A DNA stretch of 64,000 bases, from NCBI GenBank assembly GCA_016271365.2, contig CM057450.1, forward strand, positions 1,800,052,967 through 1,800,116,966, in the 5' to 3' direction. Below the pieces are notes generated by a model, which was not told the origin of the DNA, ran no database searches, and saw only the letters and a program-made list of their open reading frames with translations. Positions 52,041-63,867 of the stretch are shown here, in pieces. A program made the position numbers and the translations under genes. Within the stretch, counting starts at the first letter, position 1; each line of letters begins with the position of its first letter. The stretch comes from Neoceratodus forsteri (Eukaryota; Chordata; Ceratodontiformes; Ceratodontidae).

Positions 52041-52160
52041 GGGGGCGTGGCCTAGCTGGAGAGCAAGATGGAGGTATTTTAGGAGAGCTCTGCATGAATC
52101 CACTAGAAATCTGCAGCATCCTGTATTCTATTTATACCCCGGCTGTCTCTGGAATCAGAT

Positions 52161-53121
52161 ATGAGTGCACTAATGTCAAAGCCATTAAAATCTCCTAAAA
52201 AACATGCTAAATTTCACTTCCATCCACCTTCAAAAAACAGTGCAAGCTTGGGCCCTGATAGATCGCTTCAACAGCCATCGGACATGGTGGGTAACACAGA
52301 GGAGGATCCTAATACAGCCCTTGCCTCTACAGCAATGGAACCGGGCTACCAAAATTTGGAGAGACTGTTAAGGGACTTAAAATATGACCTAGGGACACGT
52401 ATGTAGTCCGGATTTGACAACTTGACCACGCAGCTCCAACATCTGCAGCAAATAGTAAATATGTCGGAAACAGTGGAAAGTCATTCTGCACGGCTCACTG
52501 AAGCCGAATCCAGAATCAGCGCTCAAGAAGATCATACAAACAGAATCTCCTAAGACCTACAAAAAGTACTGAAAGACATTGAGCTCCTGAAACAAATGCT
52601 CAATGACCACGATAACAGGGAGCGGAGATGCAATATAAGAGTGGTAGGCCTCCCGGAGGACCTAGAAGGGAGAGATTGTCTTACATTTATGCAGAAATGG
52701 CTCAAGCAACAGCTTACCCTTCCGCCTGATATCTCCCTGGAAATTCAGAGGGCCCACCACTCTCCGGGGACGAAACCTCCCCTGAGCAATGCCCAAGGCA
52801 TCTTCTGGTTAAATTCCTCCATTTCCAGGACGACCAAGTAGTGCGCGAGGCAGCCCGGAAAGGTGGCCCAATTATGATCCAAAATTCCAGGGTCAGTATA
52901 TTTCCAGATTATTCTAGACCATTACAGAGCAGATGACAGGCCTTCTCGGGGGTGAAAAGGGAGCTGCACAAGCTGAAATGCCCTTTTTCCCTGGTATACC
53001 CTGCCAGATTGATAGTGAGGTATCCAGGGAGCAGAAAAAGAGCCTTCACCGATCTGGATGCGGCCACGGAATATGTGCAGACCCTAGGACAAGTTGGAGG
53101 TGATGATCAGAGAGGGCAATA
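52161..53121 (+). pseudogene. L1 ORF1 (RNA-binding protein), broken
   Basis: Starts MSALMSKPLKSPKKHAKFHF. A coiled-coil stretch follows (52400-52600: FDNLTTQLQHLQQIVNM, HTNRIS). Then the RRM-like core RRCNIRVVGLPEDLEGRDCL (52625-52684) and, after a shift near 52820, the C-terminal domain with VVREAARKGGPIMIQNSRVS and ARLIVRYPGSRKRAFTDLDA, ending at a stop at 53119-53121. In-frame TAG at 52404 and TAA near 52551. Length about 320 codons, normal for L1 ORF1. It would coat element RNA. Confidence 0.87.
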
Positions 53122-54507
53122 AGAGAAGTGACTCTGCTAATTATACCAACTAGGTACTGTTTTCTTCTTTTGTTGGCAGACGTTCAGGGGAGCGGAGTTT
53201 CTCGGGAGGGGTTCTAATCAACCCATCCTTGATTAGGTGGCCTATCAGAGCAGGGCCTGAGAGGAACCACAAGCCCTCCTAACCCCCTCACTCTGGCTCT
53301 AAGCGGAGCAGATCTGTCTGGAAGCTTGCCCCCTGGTAAAAGGACTGAAACATTTGCCTTTATGCTCCAAAGAGCACAACTGGAACTCAGACTCCCTTTC
53401 CGCTGACCCTTGGGCCAGGACTGCCTACATTACCAGTCCTTTGTGTTCCTATGATGGCCCCCAGGCTACGCATTTTTTTGGTAGACTCTGGACAGCTCAA
53501 ACTACAACTTTCTTTATATAAATAAAATTGTACATTTATTCTTTAACATACTGATAAATGAAGAAATGCGGGGGGGGGGAGTGTCTCTGAAGAGTCTGTG
53601 CTGTATACCTTTCTGTTTTTCATGATTCTAAGATCTGATCACATTTAAAGCCTGAGATTTAAAATAGTATAGTGTAGGGGATAAACGGGGAGATGGGGGG
53701 GTGTTTGGAGGCTCTTCAGAGCTGCTTCAGCAGCAGTTATCACTCCTCATATGAGTACACACTTCCCCTGGGCCACAGACATTTAGGGGGATATATAAGG
53801 CAGCAGTTACTCCTGGGGGGGGGGAGGTGGGCAGAAAAATTGGTGGCTAACGAATACACCACCAGCTGTACCACATCCCCTTTAGTATTATTGCAACCTG
53901 GTTTTTAGAAGGGTCATTATACTTGTTTAAGGACGAGTAATGGAGACAAAACTGAATTAAGCATCTATATTGGGGGTAGAGGGGATCCTTTTCCCGCCAC
54001 TCAGGGCAGAAAGTAGATTCGCACCCAATAAAGCCCACATAGTGGTATAAATGTGGTGTACAGGTGGGCTGTTTTATAAGGTGGGGTACCTTGTTCACTC
54101 ACTAGCAGCCCACGTATGGGGGGGTTAGACTCCACTCGCGGGCCCCCCCCATCCATTCAGTGCAAAATGCAGGACACTAACGATGGTTACAATGATATCC
54201 AAGTTAAAAAGTGGATTCGCCAGCTCAATCCACGAGAAGCAGAGGATGAGCAACCTCAGCGGACCCCATGTGGGGGTCTGGCTTAAAGAATTGAGTTTTT
54301 CTGAGGGAAGTTTAGGGAGTGAGGGGGTTCAGTTCTATTTAGTTAGTATGTTTAAAGAGTGTGGGAGGGTGGGAGGGGAGTAACAAGGAGGGAACTTGTT
54401 AAGATTGTTTAAAGTTTAAAGTTATGGACTGCTCTACAAAGCCTAGAAGTCATGCACTTTCATTTATGATACTATCTAGTCAGAGAAGCTATGCATATTG
54501 AGAAAAT
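53122..54507 (+). other. Long ORF1-ORF2 interval of the L1
   Basis: About 1.4 kb between the ORF1 stop and the ORF2 start, much longer than the few dozen bases usual in mammalian L1. Several G runs (near 53571, 53815, 54119) and no motif-bearing frame. It may contain an unrecognised insertion or be a family trait. Confidence 0.5.
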
Positions 54508-57500
54508 GTGGAAATGGCTGACTTAGTAATAATTTCATGGAACGTTAATGGATTGAAGACCGTAGTTAAGAGGAAAAAGGTTTGGTCCCATATTAAGAAA
54601 TCAAGGGGAGATGTAGACCTGTTACAGGAGATCCATCTTACCAGAGAGGAGGCAGATAAGTTGGCACACTCATGGAGAGAGACCCTCTTGGTGGCACCAT
54701 TCACCTCTAAAGTCAGGGGAGTGGCCATTTAGATTCACCCCCAACCTTCCACATAAAGTAAATAATACATTGGTGGATCCTTAAGGAAGATATATCATAG
54801 CCGAAATAGATTTTGGGGGGTATGGTATATACAGTTGAGTCAATTTACGGCCCTAATTTCGACTCTCCAGACTTTTTCACCCACCTGGGACTGACCTTAG
54901 CTCCTTTCCCAGATAATATAGTGCCGGGAAGGGATTTTAATACATATCTTGACCCCAGATTGGATCACTCAGGGACTAAATTAAAATCATACCCTAAAAG
55001 CATTGCAGCTCTGCGGTGTTTGCTAGAGGGGAGAGTCTTGGTTGAAGCTTGGAGACACAACCATCCAGGGGACAAGGAATACTCCTTTTATTCTCATGCA
55101 CATTGGGTATACACTAGGTTGGACTATATTTTTCTCTCCACCTTCCTGATAACAGGATAACAGGAGGCATGCGGGCAGCCTATGGACCCATGATAATCTT
55201 GGATCACGTCCCTTTGTGGATTTCTTTGTCGGTTGGGCCACAGGCTTCCACGGGGAACCAATGGAGAATGGATCCTATCATGCTCCTGGATAACCACTAT
55301 ATTGAACACATCAATGAGAAAATTATGGAATTTATAGACTTTAAAAAAGGGAAAGGGACTCACATTAATTTTGTATGGGATGCTCTAAAGGCCTATATAA
55401 TAGGAGAGACAATTTTTATTTTTATTTATTTATTTTTTAATTTTTTTATTTTAGTCCTTGGTAACCAGGTAAGGCCCACTAGGCACACATGCCTGTTTTC
55501 AGGGGCGACCTGGGAGCACTGGGCGGTTAAGTGACTTTCCTATTCTATGCACAAAAAAATGCTAACACTTAAAGAGGAGGGACAACTCCTGCAGGAAATT
55601 CAGAAGATAGAGAGGGCGGCCATGGCAGACTTCCATCTGTGGCTAGATAACGAGCTAAAACATCTTAAGGGGAAATTAAATCAGATAGAATCTAGGAAAC
55701 TAGAATGGGATTTATTAATCACAAAATCCCACTCACACTTTGAGGGTGACAAAGCCAGTAAGTGGCTGGCCACCTCGTAAGACACAAGAAAGTGGAAAGG
55801 GCAATCCTTAAAATGGTTAAACCAGATGGGTCCTGTACATTCGATCAGACAGAGATAATTGATGTTTCTAGGGACTTCTATACACGTCTGTACACCTCCC
55901 AAGTACCTCGTGATGGTGACCCTGAGACCTTTCCCCAAGGGGTAGCACTACCCACATTGGGTGAGGGCTTAAAGGAAGAACTGAACTTCCAGCTTTCCCT
56001 TGAGGAAATTAAGAGGGCAGTGTGGCATATAAATGAGGAGAAGTCACCTGGCCTTGACGGAATACCCGCTGAATTCTACAAACACCTGGGTCTCCCTTGG
56101 CCCTCTTATGGGAGAAGTACTCTGTGCTGCTCTGGAGAAGGGGGCGTTGCCACAATCCCAGAGACTAGCTACTATCGTAGTCCTTCCCAAGCTGGGGAAA
56201 GACCCCATTAAATGTGGCTCTTACTGCCCAATATCTCTCCTTAATGCCGACCACAAAATTTTAGCTAAAGTATTGGCAAACCGGCTGGAGAGGGTGATAC
56301 CTACTCTAGTTTGTAATGACTAGGGGGATTTGTCAAGGGCCGCCAGGCCAAGCACAACCTCAGGTGATCTATTAATGTTATCCATAGGTGGAACGGGGGA
56401 GTGGGGGTCCCAACAGAGGCCTCCTCACACTTGATGCCAAGAAGGCCTTTGACAGGGTCGAGTGACCATTCATGTTTGCAGTGCTCCACAGATTTGGACT
56501 GGGGAACCACTCCTTTCCTGGTTAAAAGCCCTGTATTCTAACCCCAATCCCATATTTTAACCAACAACACTATATCAGCCCCTTTCAACCTCTCTAGAGA
56601 TACCAGACAGGGCTGTCCCCTGTCACCCCTGCTTTATGTACTCACCATAGAAGCTCTAGCTGCAGCCATATGGGGAGACAAAGCGATTAAGGGCTGTGTA
56701 GTGGGTACAGAAAATCATGTGATGACATACTTCTATTTTTGGATAACCCTGGGGAAACCTTGCCGGCTCTGGGCAAGATCTTTGAGGTGTATGGACCACT
56801 GTCCGGACACAATATTAACTGGGACAAAAGTGAATGGCTCCCACAAGGAGGTAAAGAGGCACCAATCAGGATAGCTGGTACCATAATTAACCCCTCCAAG
56901 TAAATAAAATATCTGGGGATCCTCCTTCCCAATAAACTCTCTCAAATAATTAAAATTAACTACAACCCCCTGATACAGAAAATCAAGGAGGACTGTACAA
57001 ACTGGTGAGCTCTCCCCTTAACTCTGCTGGGATGAGTTAACCTAATTAAGATGTACATTTTACCATGGGTGCGTTATCTATTTCAGTCTTTACCCATTTC
57101 TCTCCCACAGAGGTATCTGAAGGCCATTGAAGGGGCCCTGCACACATTTGCTGTGGCAGGGAAAGAAACCCAGACTGAGGAAAGAGATACTATGGAACCC
57201 AGAGCACAAAGGGGACTTGGGTTTACCTGACCTCCGCCTCCACTACCTGGCTGCTCAATTAGCCCACATTCAGGATTTGTTGAAGGAAGGGGGAGAATCT
57301 CCATCATGGAGAAACATGGAAACCAAAGGAGACGTACATTTTCATTATAACTTACTAGTTAATACCCAAAGAGAGAGGTCACTTCCTAAAATCCTGAACC
57401 CCTGCACCAGAGCAACCTGGAAAGCATGGACTTCCACTCATTTAATACTGGGGGAGACACCTTACCTATCACCTAACACAACCCTGGGGTCAATACTGGT

Positions 57501-58431
57501 GGAGGGGGATGCCCTCTCTAGGACTGACACCCCAGGACTCAAAGCCTTGAGTACCAGGGGCCTTTTCCGACTGTGACAGATTATGTAGGAAGGACAGGTG
57601 TGCCAATTTACTGGCCTGAAAATGGATTTTCACTTAAACACATCTCATTAGTTTCTTTACCTCAGGCTCAAGGTCAGGGTAGAAGGCTTGCTTTTATCTT
57701 CCCAGGGTACCTTCTCTCTAAAACATTCCCCCTTGGAGGAACTATTTACAAAATTATCCAATGCCACTGTCTTTAAACCCTTGACTCGATGCTATAAGCT
57801 ACTACTGGAGAGCCTTCCAGATCCTATGGAGAGAATCAAAAAAGCCTGGGAGGAAGACATTTATCTAGAGGGTCTCACAGGAGGGGACTGGAGGCTAATC
57901 TTAAAAAATATATTAAAAAGCTCAGTCAATAATCGTCTACTAGCTATACAGTACACATTTTTTACACAATCCTACCACACCCCTAGGCTAGCACATAAAA
58001 TAGACCAAGGTTGCTCTCCATACTGCTATAAATGTTCAGCTCAGGTGGGAACTTTCTTCCATATGGCTTGGGAGTGCCCCAACGTTCTAAATTTTTGGAG
58101 AAGGATAATAGGAATTCTATCCAAAACCCTAAACAGCCCATTCCGGCTTGACCCAGTTGAAATATTGCTGTGTTTGCCAGCTTATGGGAATCAAAGACCA
58201 CTCAAGGGCCAGAAGTTATGGAGACTTGGCATAGTGGTGGGATTGAGAGAATTGGCACTATATTGGAGACTCAGGCAGGTACCAATGACAGCCTCTTGGC
58301 TCAACTCGCTTATGCAGGTAATGAAACTGGAAAGGACACAATACTTAATTAGAGAACAGCTAGGTAAATATGAAGGTATTTGGCTCCCTCTGGAGCAGGC
58401 CCTTCCCAAGGATTGGTTCCCCAGCTTTTGA
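54508..58431 (+). pseudogene. L1 ORF2 (endonuclease-reverse transcriptase), broken
   Basis: EN: ISWNVNGLKTVV (54526-54561), VDLLQEIHLTREEADK, RDFNTYLDPRLDHSGTKL, YSFYSHAHWVYTRLDYIFLS and LDHVPLWISL (SDH as LDH). RT: EKSPGLDGIPAEFYKH (56038-56085), CPISLLNADHKILAKVLANR, LDAKKAFDRVE (56430-56462), RDTRQGCPLSPLLYVLTIEA (56596-56655), KYLGILLPNK near 56907. The YADD region near 56720 reads in shifted frames. C-terminal zinc-like CSPYCYKCSAQVGTFFHMAW (58015-58074) and the WRLRQVPMTASWLNSL tail. At least six breaks. Confidence 0.88.
55414..55536 (-). mobile_element. CORE-like SINE tail inserted in L1 ORF2
   Basis: The reversed A-rich end (TTTTTATTTTTATTTATTTA, 55413-55432) is followed by CTTGGTAACCAGGTAAGGCC, CAGGGGCGACCTGGGAGC and GGTTAAGTGAC, the same pieces as at 29.1 kb. 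L1 coding is 'GET' before it and 'SYSMHKKML' after it, and joins in frame when the insert is ignored. The duplication is at most about 4 bases (TTT or TTTC), so the exact edges are soft. Confidence 0.8.
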
Positions 58432-58719
58432 AAATGCAGTGTCACTCCATTGACAGTTCCTGTTATCTTTTCTCTGCGTCTACAGTATTCAGAGTTACTT
58501 TGTTTTATTATTTGATCAGCTATACAGCCACAGGAATGAACTGTTTCACATCTTTACCGTTCTACTGTCTTACCTTGGCATGTTAGCTTACATATGGTCT
58601 AGATTAATAGATGGCATCAGTGAAGTAACTGAATTCATGGATCTTGCATGTCTCCTCCCAGTGTTTGGGAGGCAAAGGTATGTTTGAGTGAGTCCTAATA
58701 AAAAATAAAATTTACAGAA

Positions 58720-58734
58720 AAAGTGGACTTTTTA
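58720..58734. repeat. L1 target-site duplication, right copy
   Basis: AAAGTGGACTTTTTA, exact match to 52026-52040. Confidence 0.9.
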
Positions 58735-59100
58735 AGTTTTATAAGAAAATTAATTTAAAACATTTTTTGCAAAACAAAAAAGAAAAAAGGGGAAAAAAAC
58801 AGACGTTGAGTAATGCCCAGACTTATTATGGCCAATATCTGAGCTGGAAAATTCAAGAGAAAAACTCTTTTTAATTGATGAACTCAAGAAGGAATTAACT
58901 GTGACTGCTGAAGACAACAACTCTAGGACTCTGATTTGAACTTTATGGATATGTTGTGAACTTTGTTTCCAAAACTTAATCAGGAAGGTGAGTCTTTACT
59001 GGGTATCTTAAGAACTATAATTACCAAATCTGGTATTATTTTTTCACACCTCTTTTCTTGCTTCCTTGTTTGTGACTTTAGCAACTGTAGGATAGATACC

Positions 59101-59319
59101 ATGGAAACATTCATACAAACCAAAAATGATGAAAAAGCTATACTATGTAAAACATGCAACATGTATATGATAGTACCTGATTATCCATTAGACAACTTAT
59201 TTACATGTACCAAATGTCTTGATAATCATGAAATGTCAGTCCTTTTAGAGCAGTTTAATAAAAGGATGAGTGAAATTGAGACAAGTCAGAAGGATATGGC
59301 ATCTCGCTTTCAAGTATGA
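59101..59319 (+). pseudogene. LINE ORF1 N-terminal part: Cys-rich domain and coiled coil
   Basis: An ATG in an ACC-ATG-G context starts METFIQTKNDEKAILCKTCN. CKTC and, after 20 or so residues, CTKC with a following His (CTKCLDNHEMS) form a probable zinc-binding module. EQFNKRMSEIETSQKDMASR then suggests a short coiled coil. TGA at 59317. Downstream pieces of the same ORF1 lie in the same frame, with several stops from 59374 to 59555. ORF1 of CR1/ZfL2 LINEs commonly joins such a module to an esterase. Confidence 0.72.
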
Positions 59320-59592
59320 CTACAAACTAACATATACCAATCTAACTCTACCACTACGCCTGTACTAAAAAAATAAAACCTGCACTGATGTTCTTGCACC
59401 TATAAATAATACCCCTCCAACTAAAAAAAGGGAAGGGAAGAAAGTACTGACCCTGAGGATGCTTGGTATCAAGTCCAACACTTGAAACATCAAAAAAAAA
59501 AGAGGGGGAAGAAAAGCCAAACAATTCAACCTTGAAATCACTAACTCGTTTGACCCCTAAATTTAGACATCACTCAAGAAGAGTCAATAGCT

Positions 59593-60294
59593 ATGACTAC
59601 TTCTGTTAAGGAAGTGATAATATCAGACTGTACTACACTATCATATAATGAAAATCAATCTACCTGCATGAATCAGAATATTAATTTAGACCCACCCTTA
59701 ATATCTTTTGATACTACTTCTATCATTCCACAGCAAGTTGAGCAAAATATGGAAATCCAGGTTTCTCAGACTAATGAAACTGAAATATATGTCTTAGGTG
59801 ACTCTATAATTAAAGGACTTGACCATGCGATATGCGACACAGACAAAGCACATCATACCCTATCATGTTTTAGGGGTGTTAAAATATCAGATATTACAAA
59901 AATGATTAATGATATTGTTTCCGGAAAAAATCCTAGAAAATTCGTTTTAATTCACGCAGGACCCAATAATGTTCTACACCAAAATCCTCAACAAATCAAG
60001 CAGAAATTTGTTAACTTAACAAACAAGCTGGCAGATTTGGGCTGTGACATTTTATTTTCTGAAATACTTCCAATTCCTAGAGCAACATACAAACAAAACT
60101 GTATATTAAAAGAAACAAACAATTGGCTCAGACAATGGTGCCTGAGACAAAATCTTAAATGTATAACACATTGGGAAGAATACAATAGAAACTATGACAT
60201 GTACAGTCAAGATGGACTACATTTAAATAAAGTAGGGTCACAATTTCTCAGCCTCCAGTTTAACAACATAATAGATGCAAATTTAAACTATTAA
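59593..60294 (+). pseudogene. LINE ORF1 SGNH esterase domain, open
   Basis: 233 codons without a stop. Block I: VLGDSIIKG (GDS at 59797-59805, nucleophile Ser). Block III: HAGPNN (59953-59970), where GxND is usual. Block V: DGLHLN (60211-60228, Asp and His of the triad). All three catalytic residues are present. ESs of this kind in ZfL2 and CR1 ORF1 are lipid/acetyl-ester hydrolases that aid retrotransposition. The upstream part of ORF1 in the same frame is interrupted, so the domain is preserved but the full protein is not. Confidence 0.85.
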
Positions 60295-60359
60295 ATGGGG
60301 GGGAGGGTCCAACCGTTATACACAAAACACATTCAGCAGAATATACTTCTGTAAGCAAT

Positions 60360-61270
60360 ATGTGGAACAATAATAATGATTGCAAAAACAATAAAAAAAC
60401 AAAACTAAGAAAAAAAAAGAAGAGGATATCAAAATCTTGTTTGAATAATCAAAAAAAAAATCCACCAAGTCAGGAAGATACTACACAAAGTGAAACTGAT
60501 AATAACAAAGTTAAAGTTAAGGGAATACGAATTCTACTAACTGATGCTCATAGCTTAACAAATAAATTAGATGAACTAAGATATATTCTTGCTAATAAGG
60601 AAACTGACATCTGTTGTATTACAGAAACATGGTTGACTGAAAATGATTGGAATTCTGATATAAGTGGTTTTACAAAATTCTTCAAAAGCAGACAAAATGT
60701 TAAAGGAGAGGGGTTAGCTTTATACAAATCTAATAAATACAACTGTCATGAGATAATATATGAGGACTCTCCAACTGAGATACTTTGGGCCAAAATTGAA
60801 TTAGGCAATGAAACCTTAACTATAGGCCTTTGTTACAGATCACCTAATTTAAACCAGGAAGATAACCTAGTCTTCTTGAAGCAGTTACACAATATCAAAG
60901 TGAAAGAAGATTTAATAATTTTGGGTGATTTCAATTTCCCGAATATAAACTGGGAAACACTTGATACGCACAGTACTATTGAACGGCAGTTTTTAGAAAT
61001 TACATTTAAACATGGACTGGATCAGTTAGTAACTATACCCACTAAGAATAATAATATACTTGACCTTTTTTTTTTTTTTTTACAAACAATGCTGACCTTC
61101 TCTCCACCCGTGTTATCATACCCCCTCTGGGTGACAGTGATCGCAACATGATTGTATGTGACATCTTAAAGCAAATAAAGTATAACAAAGGAATAAGTAA
61201 GTTTAAAAATTATCAAAAAGCCGATTATAAAAACATAAAAAAGTACCTGACTTCATGGGAATAGTTAAAA
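60360..61270 (+). pseudogene. LINE apurinic-type endonuclease, one shift in a poly-T run
   Basis: Open to 61151: basic start (KKTKLRKKKKRISKSC), RILLTDAHSLTNKLDELRYI (Asn block read as DAHS), ICCITETWLTEND with the catalytic Glu, IGLCYRSPNLNQED, LIILGDFNFPNINWETL. A run of 17 T at 61066-61082 then shifts the frame. After it, another frame continues with STRVIIPPLGDSDRNMIVCD, the last catalytic block (SDH as SDR). If the T run is one or two bases off, the EN would be open throughout. Confidence 0.85.
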
Positions 61271-61676
61271 GACCTAGGTAATCTTGACTTTGAACATGTG
61301 TGGGAGACAATACAGACTAAAATAGATTACTGTATAAATACCTGGGTACCTGAGAGAACAAAATATGATAATAATAGCAAACGAAGAGTTCCCATGTGGT
61401 GGTCTAAAGATATAAAGCGTATAATAAGAAAGAAACATTGTGCCTATAAAAAATACAGTAAGACTAAAAAGGCTTCTGATTGGGGCAAGTTTAAGATACT
61501 TGCCAAAAAAACTAAACAAATAATTAAAAAATCAAAACAAAAAATGGAAATAAATTTAGCCAAAGACATCAAAGACAATAAAAAACAGTTTTATAACTAT
61601 ATAGGTTCATTAAAACAAATGTACAGGAATTGGACCACTAAAGGTAAATGATGAATTAATAACTAACGAAAAAGAA
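61271..61676 (+). pseudogene. EN-RT linker
   Basis: The open stretch 61298-61651 has WWSKDIKRIIRKKHCAYKKY and KTKQIIKKSKQKMEINLAKD, the basic linker pattern ('WW...I...I..K...Y..Y') of CR1-group LINEs. It is in a different frame from the RT at 61677. Confidence 0.75.
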
Positions 61677-63290
61677 ATGGCTACTAAATTTAATCATTAT
61701 TTTACAAGCATATTTAATCCAATGGATTTTACTCATCAAGATACATTATAATCATCAAATATTAAATTATTCTTCCTTGAACAAGACACATTAGAGGCCA
61801 TTAACAAAATCAAATGCAATACATCTCCAGGCCCTGACAGTATTCACCCCAAGTTCTTAAAAGAGGTATCAAAGGAACTTGCTGGACCATTTACCTATTT
61901 GTTCAATATGTCTGTAAGTAATGGGAAAGTTCTTCAGTCTTGGAGAGAAGCAAACATAACCTCTATACACAAGGGAGGTAATCAACAGTTAGTATCTAAT
62001 TATAGGCCTATCAGCCTTACATCACTTGTCAGTAAAATTATTGAACGGTTAATACATGTTAAAATTTCCAATCATCTTAAAATTTCCAATTGTACTGACA
62101 TTTCCCAGCATGGCTTTACTACTGGTAGGTCATGTCAAACAAACCTTATTAGTTTTTTCGAACCTGTTAGTGACACCCTAGATTAGGGCCTTCCAGTGGA
62201 CATCATATTCTTGGATTTTGAAAAAGCATCCAACACCGTTTCCCATAAAATTTTGATCAAACAACTTCATAATATAAATGTGGACATTTACTTAACTAAA
62301 TGGATAGCAGCATGGTTATACAACAGACATCAAAGGGTGATTGTACGAGGGCATAAATCCAACTGGAGCCCTGTCACGAGTGGAGTACTGCAGGGATCTG
62401 TTCTTGGGCCTTTACTTTTTAATATATTGATATCAAGCACGCAAACAACAAAAGAAGTTGGGATAAATAAATATGCAGATGATTGCAAATTGGGCTGTAT
62501 TGTGAACACTACTGCATCTGCAAACACTCTCCAAGATAATTTAAATAAATTAACATCATGGGCGGTAAACAATAAAATGAAATTTAACCCAGCAAAGTGT
62601 AAGGTAAAGCATATGGAGAACAATAATAAGAGACATCCATATTTTTTTCAAAATGTGAAATTAACAATCACAACAGAGGAAAGAGATTTAGGTATAACTA
62701 TAACTGATAACTTAAAATTTAACACCCATACCAATAAAACTGTTACAAAATGTCACAAGACTATAGGTTACATATTGAGACATATCAAAAGTAGGGAATC
62801 ATCTGTCATCTTGCCCCTATATACAAGCCTCATTCGTCCACATTTGGACTATTGTGTTTCATTTTGTGCCCCAACTTCCATTGGCTATTTAAACAAGACA
62901 GAAAGAGTTCAACGAAGAATAACTAAAAGGATTGTTAATATGTCCAAACTTGATTATGGTTCTAGATTAAAATCTTTAAAGCTTTACTCTTTGAAGTACA
63001 GAATACTAAGAGGTGACTTAATCTATACTTACAATGCACACAATAACGATTACTTGTTAAACACAATATGATTGGAAAAGTTTTCAATAAGTAATCACAC
63101 TAGATCCCACAATTCAAAACTAAAATTATCCTTATGTAAAACCAATAAACGATCTAGATTTTTTACACAGAGAATTCCTCCAATCTGGAATACATTGCAT
63201 AGTAATATTATAAACAGTGAAAACATAGAACAATTTAAGAGAAACCTTGATAAATATATGGGTAACAAGAAATGTTCCTTCCACTGCTAA
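61677..63290 (+). pseudogene. LINE reverse transcriptase, one frame with three stops
   Basis: A single frame covers MATKFNHYFTSIFNPMDFTH through the tail, interrupted only by TAA (61749), TAG (62184) and TGA (63069). Motifs: INKIKCNTSPGPDSIHPKFL, SNYRPISLTSLVSKIIERLI, ISQHGFTTGRSCQTN, FLDFEKASNTVSHK (K-A-F as K-A-S), TSGVLQGSVLGPLLFNIL (PQGS as LQGS), KYADDCKLG with intact YADD (about 62470-62496), LPLYTSLIRPHLDYCVSF and FFTQRIPPIWNTLHSNI. 1.6 kb without an indel is unusual in this window. Confidence 0.88.
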
Positions 63291-63867
63291 TTTAGCTGGT
63301 GGCGAGTTCATAAATGGGCATGTGCCTTCTGAACTTGTATCAATCTATGAATCTATACTGAACATTGTAAATATAGAGGATGCATCAGAAGCAAAAGGAA
63401 CAAATCACAATATTGGTACAATAACAACACTACTGATTTGGAACAAGGAACTTCTAGGAAAACACAAAAGACTTTTCAAACAAACATCTAAATTTTGTCA
63501 AGTTACTGTATAGAGGGTGATTCAGCAATCTCACTTTTTTTTTTTAATTAAAAAAATGGTAGCAAGTAATGTTAATAATTTACTGCATAGCAAATATAAT
63601 CAGTGGCATAACAACTTAATACCAGCAGCAGAACAAAATGCTTTGGAGAAACTAAAAAATGCCAAACAAGTGATCGATAAGTAAGTTGTTTACTGCATTG
63701 TGTTTATTGTTTAATTACTGTATTTTTGATGTACCTTGCATTTTCCACTATGTATACGTGACTATATGTTGTATATTTTGTCTCCCTATTTCCCTTCCCT
63801 CAACTCACACCTAGAAACGAGCCTTGGCTGCCAACATTGTGTCTTTTTGGGTTACTAATTTTCAATA
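63291..63867 (+). other. 3' UTR of the esterase LINE
   Basis: AT-rich, with a T run at 63534-63544. Ends near TTTTCAATAAATAAG (63850-63865), which contains AATAAA. The 88-codon open frame 63247-63513 overlaps the RT end in another frame and has no motif. Confidence 0.6.

Larger units (their letters stand above)
52041..58719 (+). mobile_element. Full-length L1-type LINE with 15-base target duplication
   Basis: A 6.68-kb element starting GGGGGCGTGGCC...AAGATGG, a start typical of L1 5' UTRs. ORF1 has a coiled coil and RNA-binding domain; ORF2 has EN, RT and a C-terminal Cys/His region. It ends in AATAAAAAATAAAATTTACAG at 58719. Exact 15-base duplications flank it. Both ORFs contain stops and shifts, and a SINE lies in ORF2. 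Tx1-group elements are close relatives; L1/Tx1 is as far as I would go. Confidence 0.9.
58735..63867 (+). mobile_element. CR1/ZfL2-like LINE with esterase ORF1, near complete
   Basis: Order: 5' region, ORF1 with a Cys-rich domain, coiled coil and SGNH esterase (59101-60294), EN (60360 to about 61270), linker, RT (61677-63290), 3' UTR to an A-rich end near 63867 (TTTTCAATAAATAAG). It is AT-rich, unlike the GC-balanced CR1s elsewhere in the window, and is the least damaged LINE here. The L1 at 52-58.7 kb landed upstream of ORF1, so the true 5' end may lie before 52026. Confidence 0.83.
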
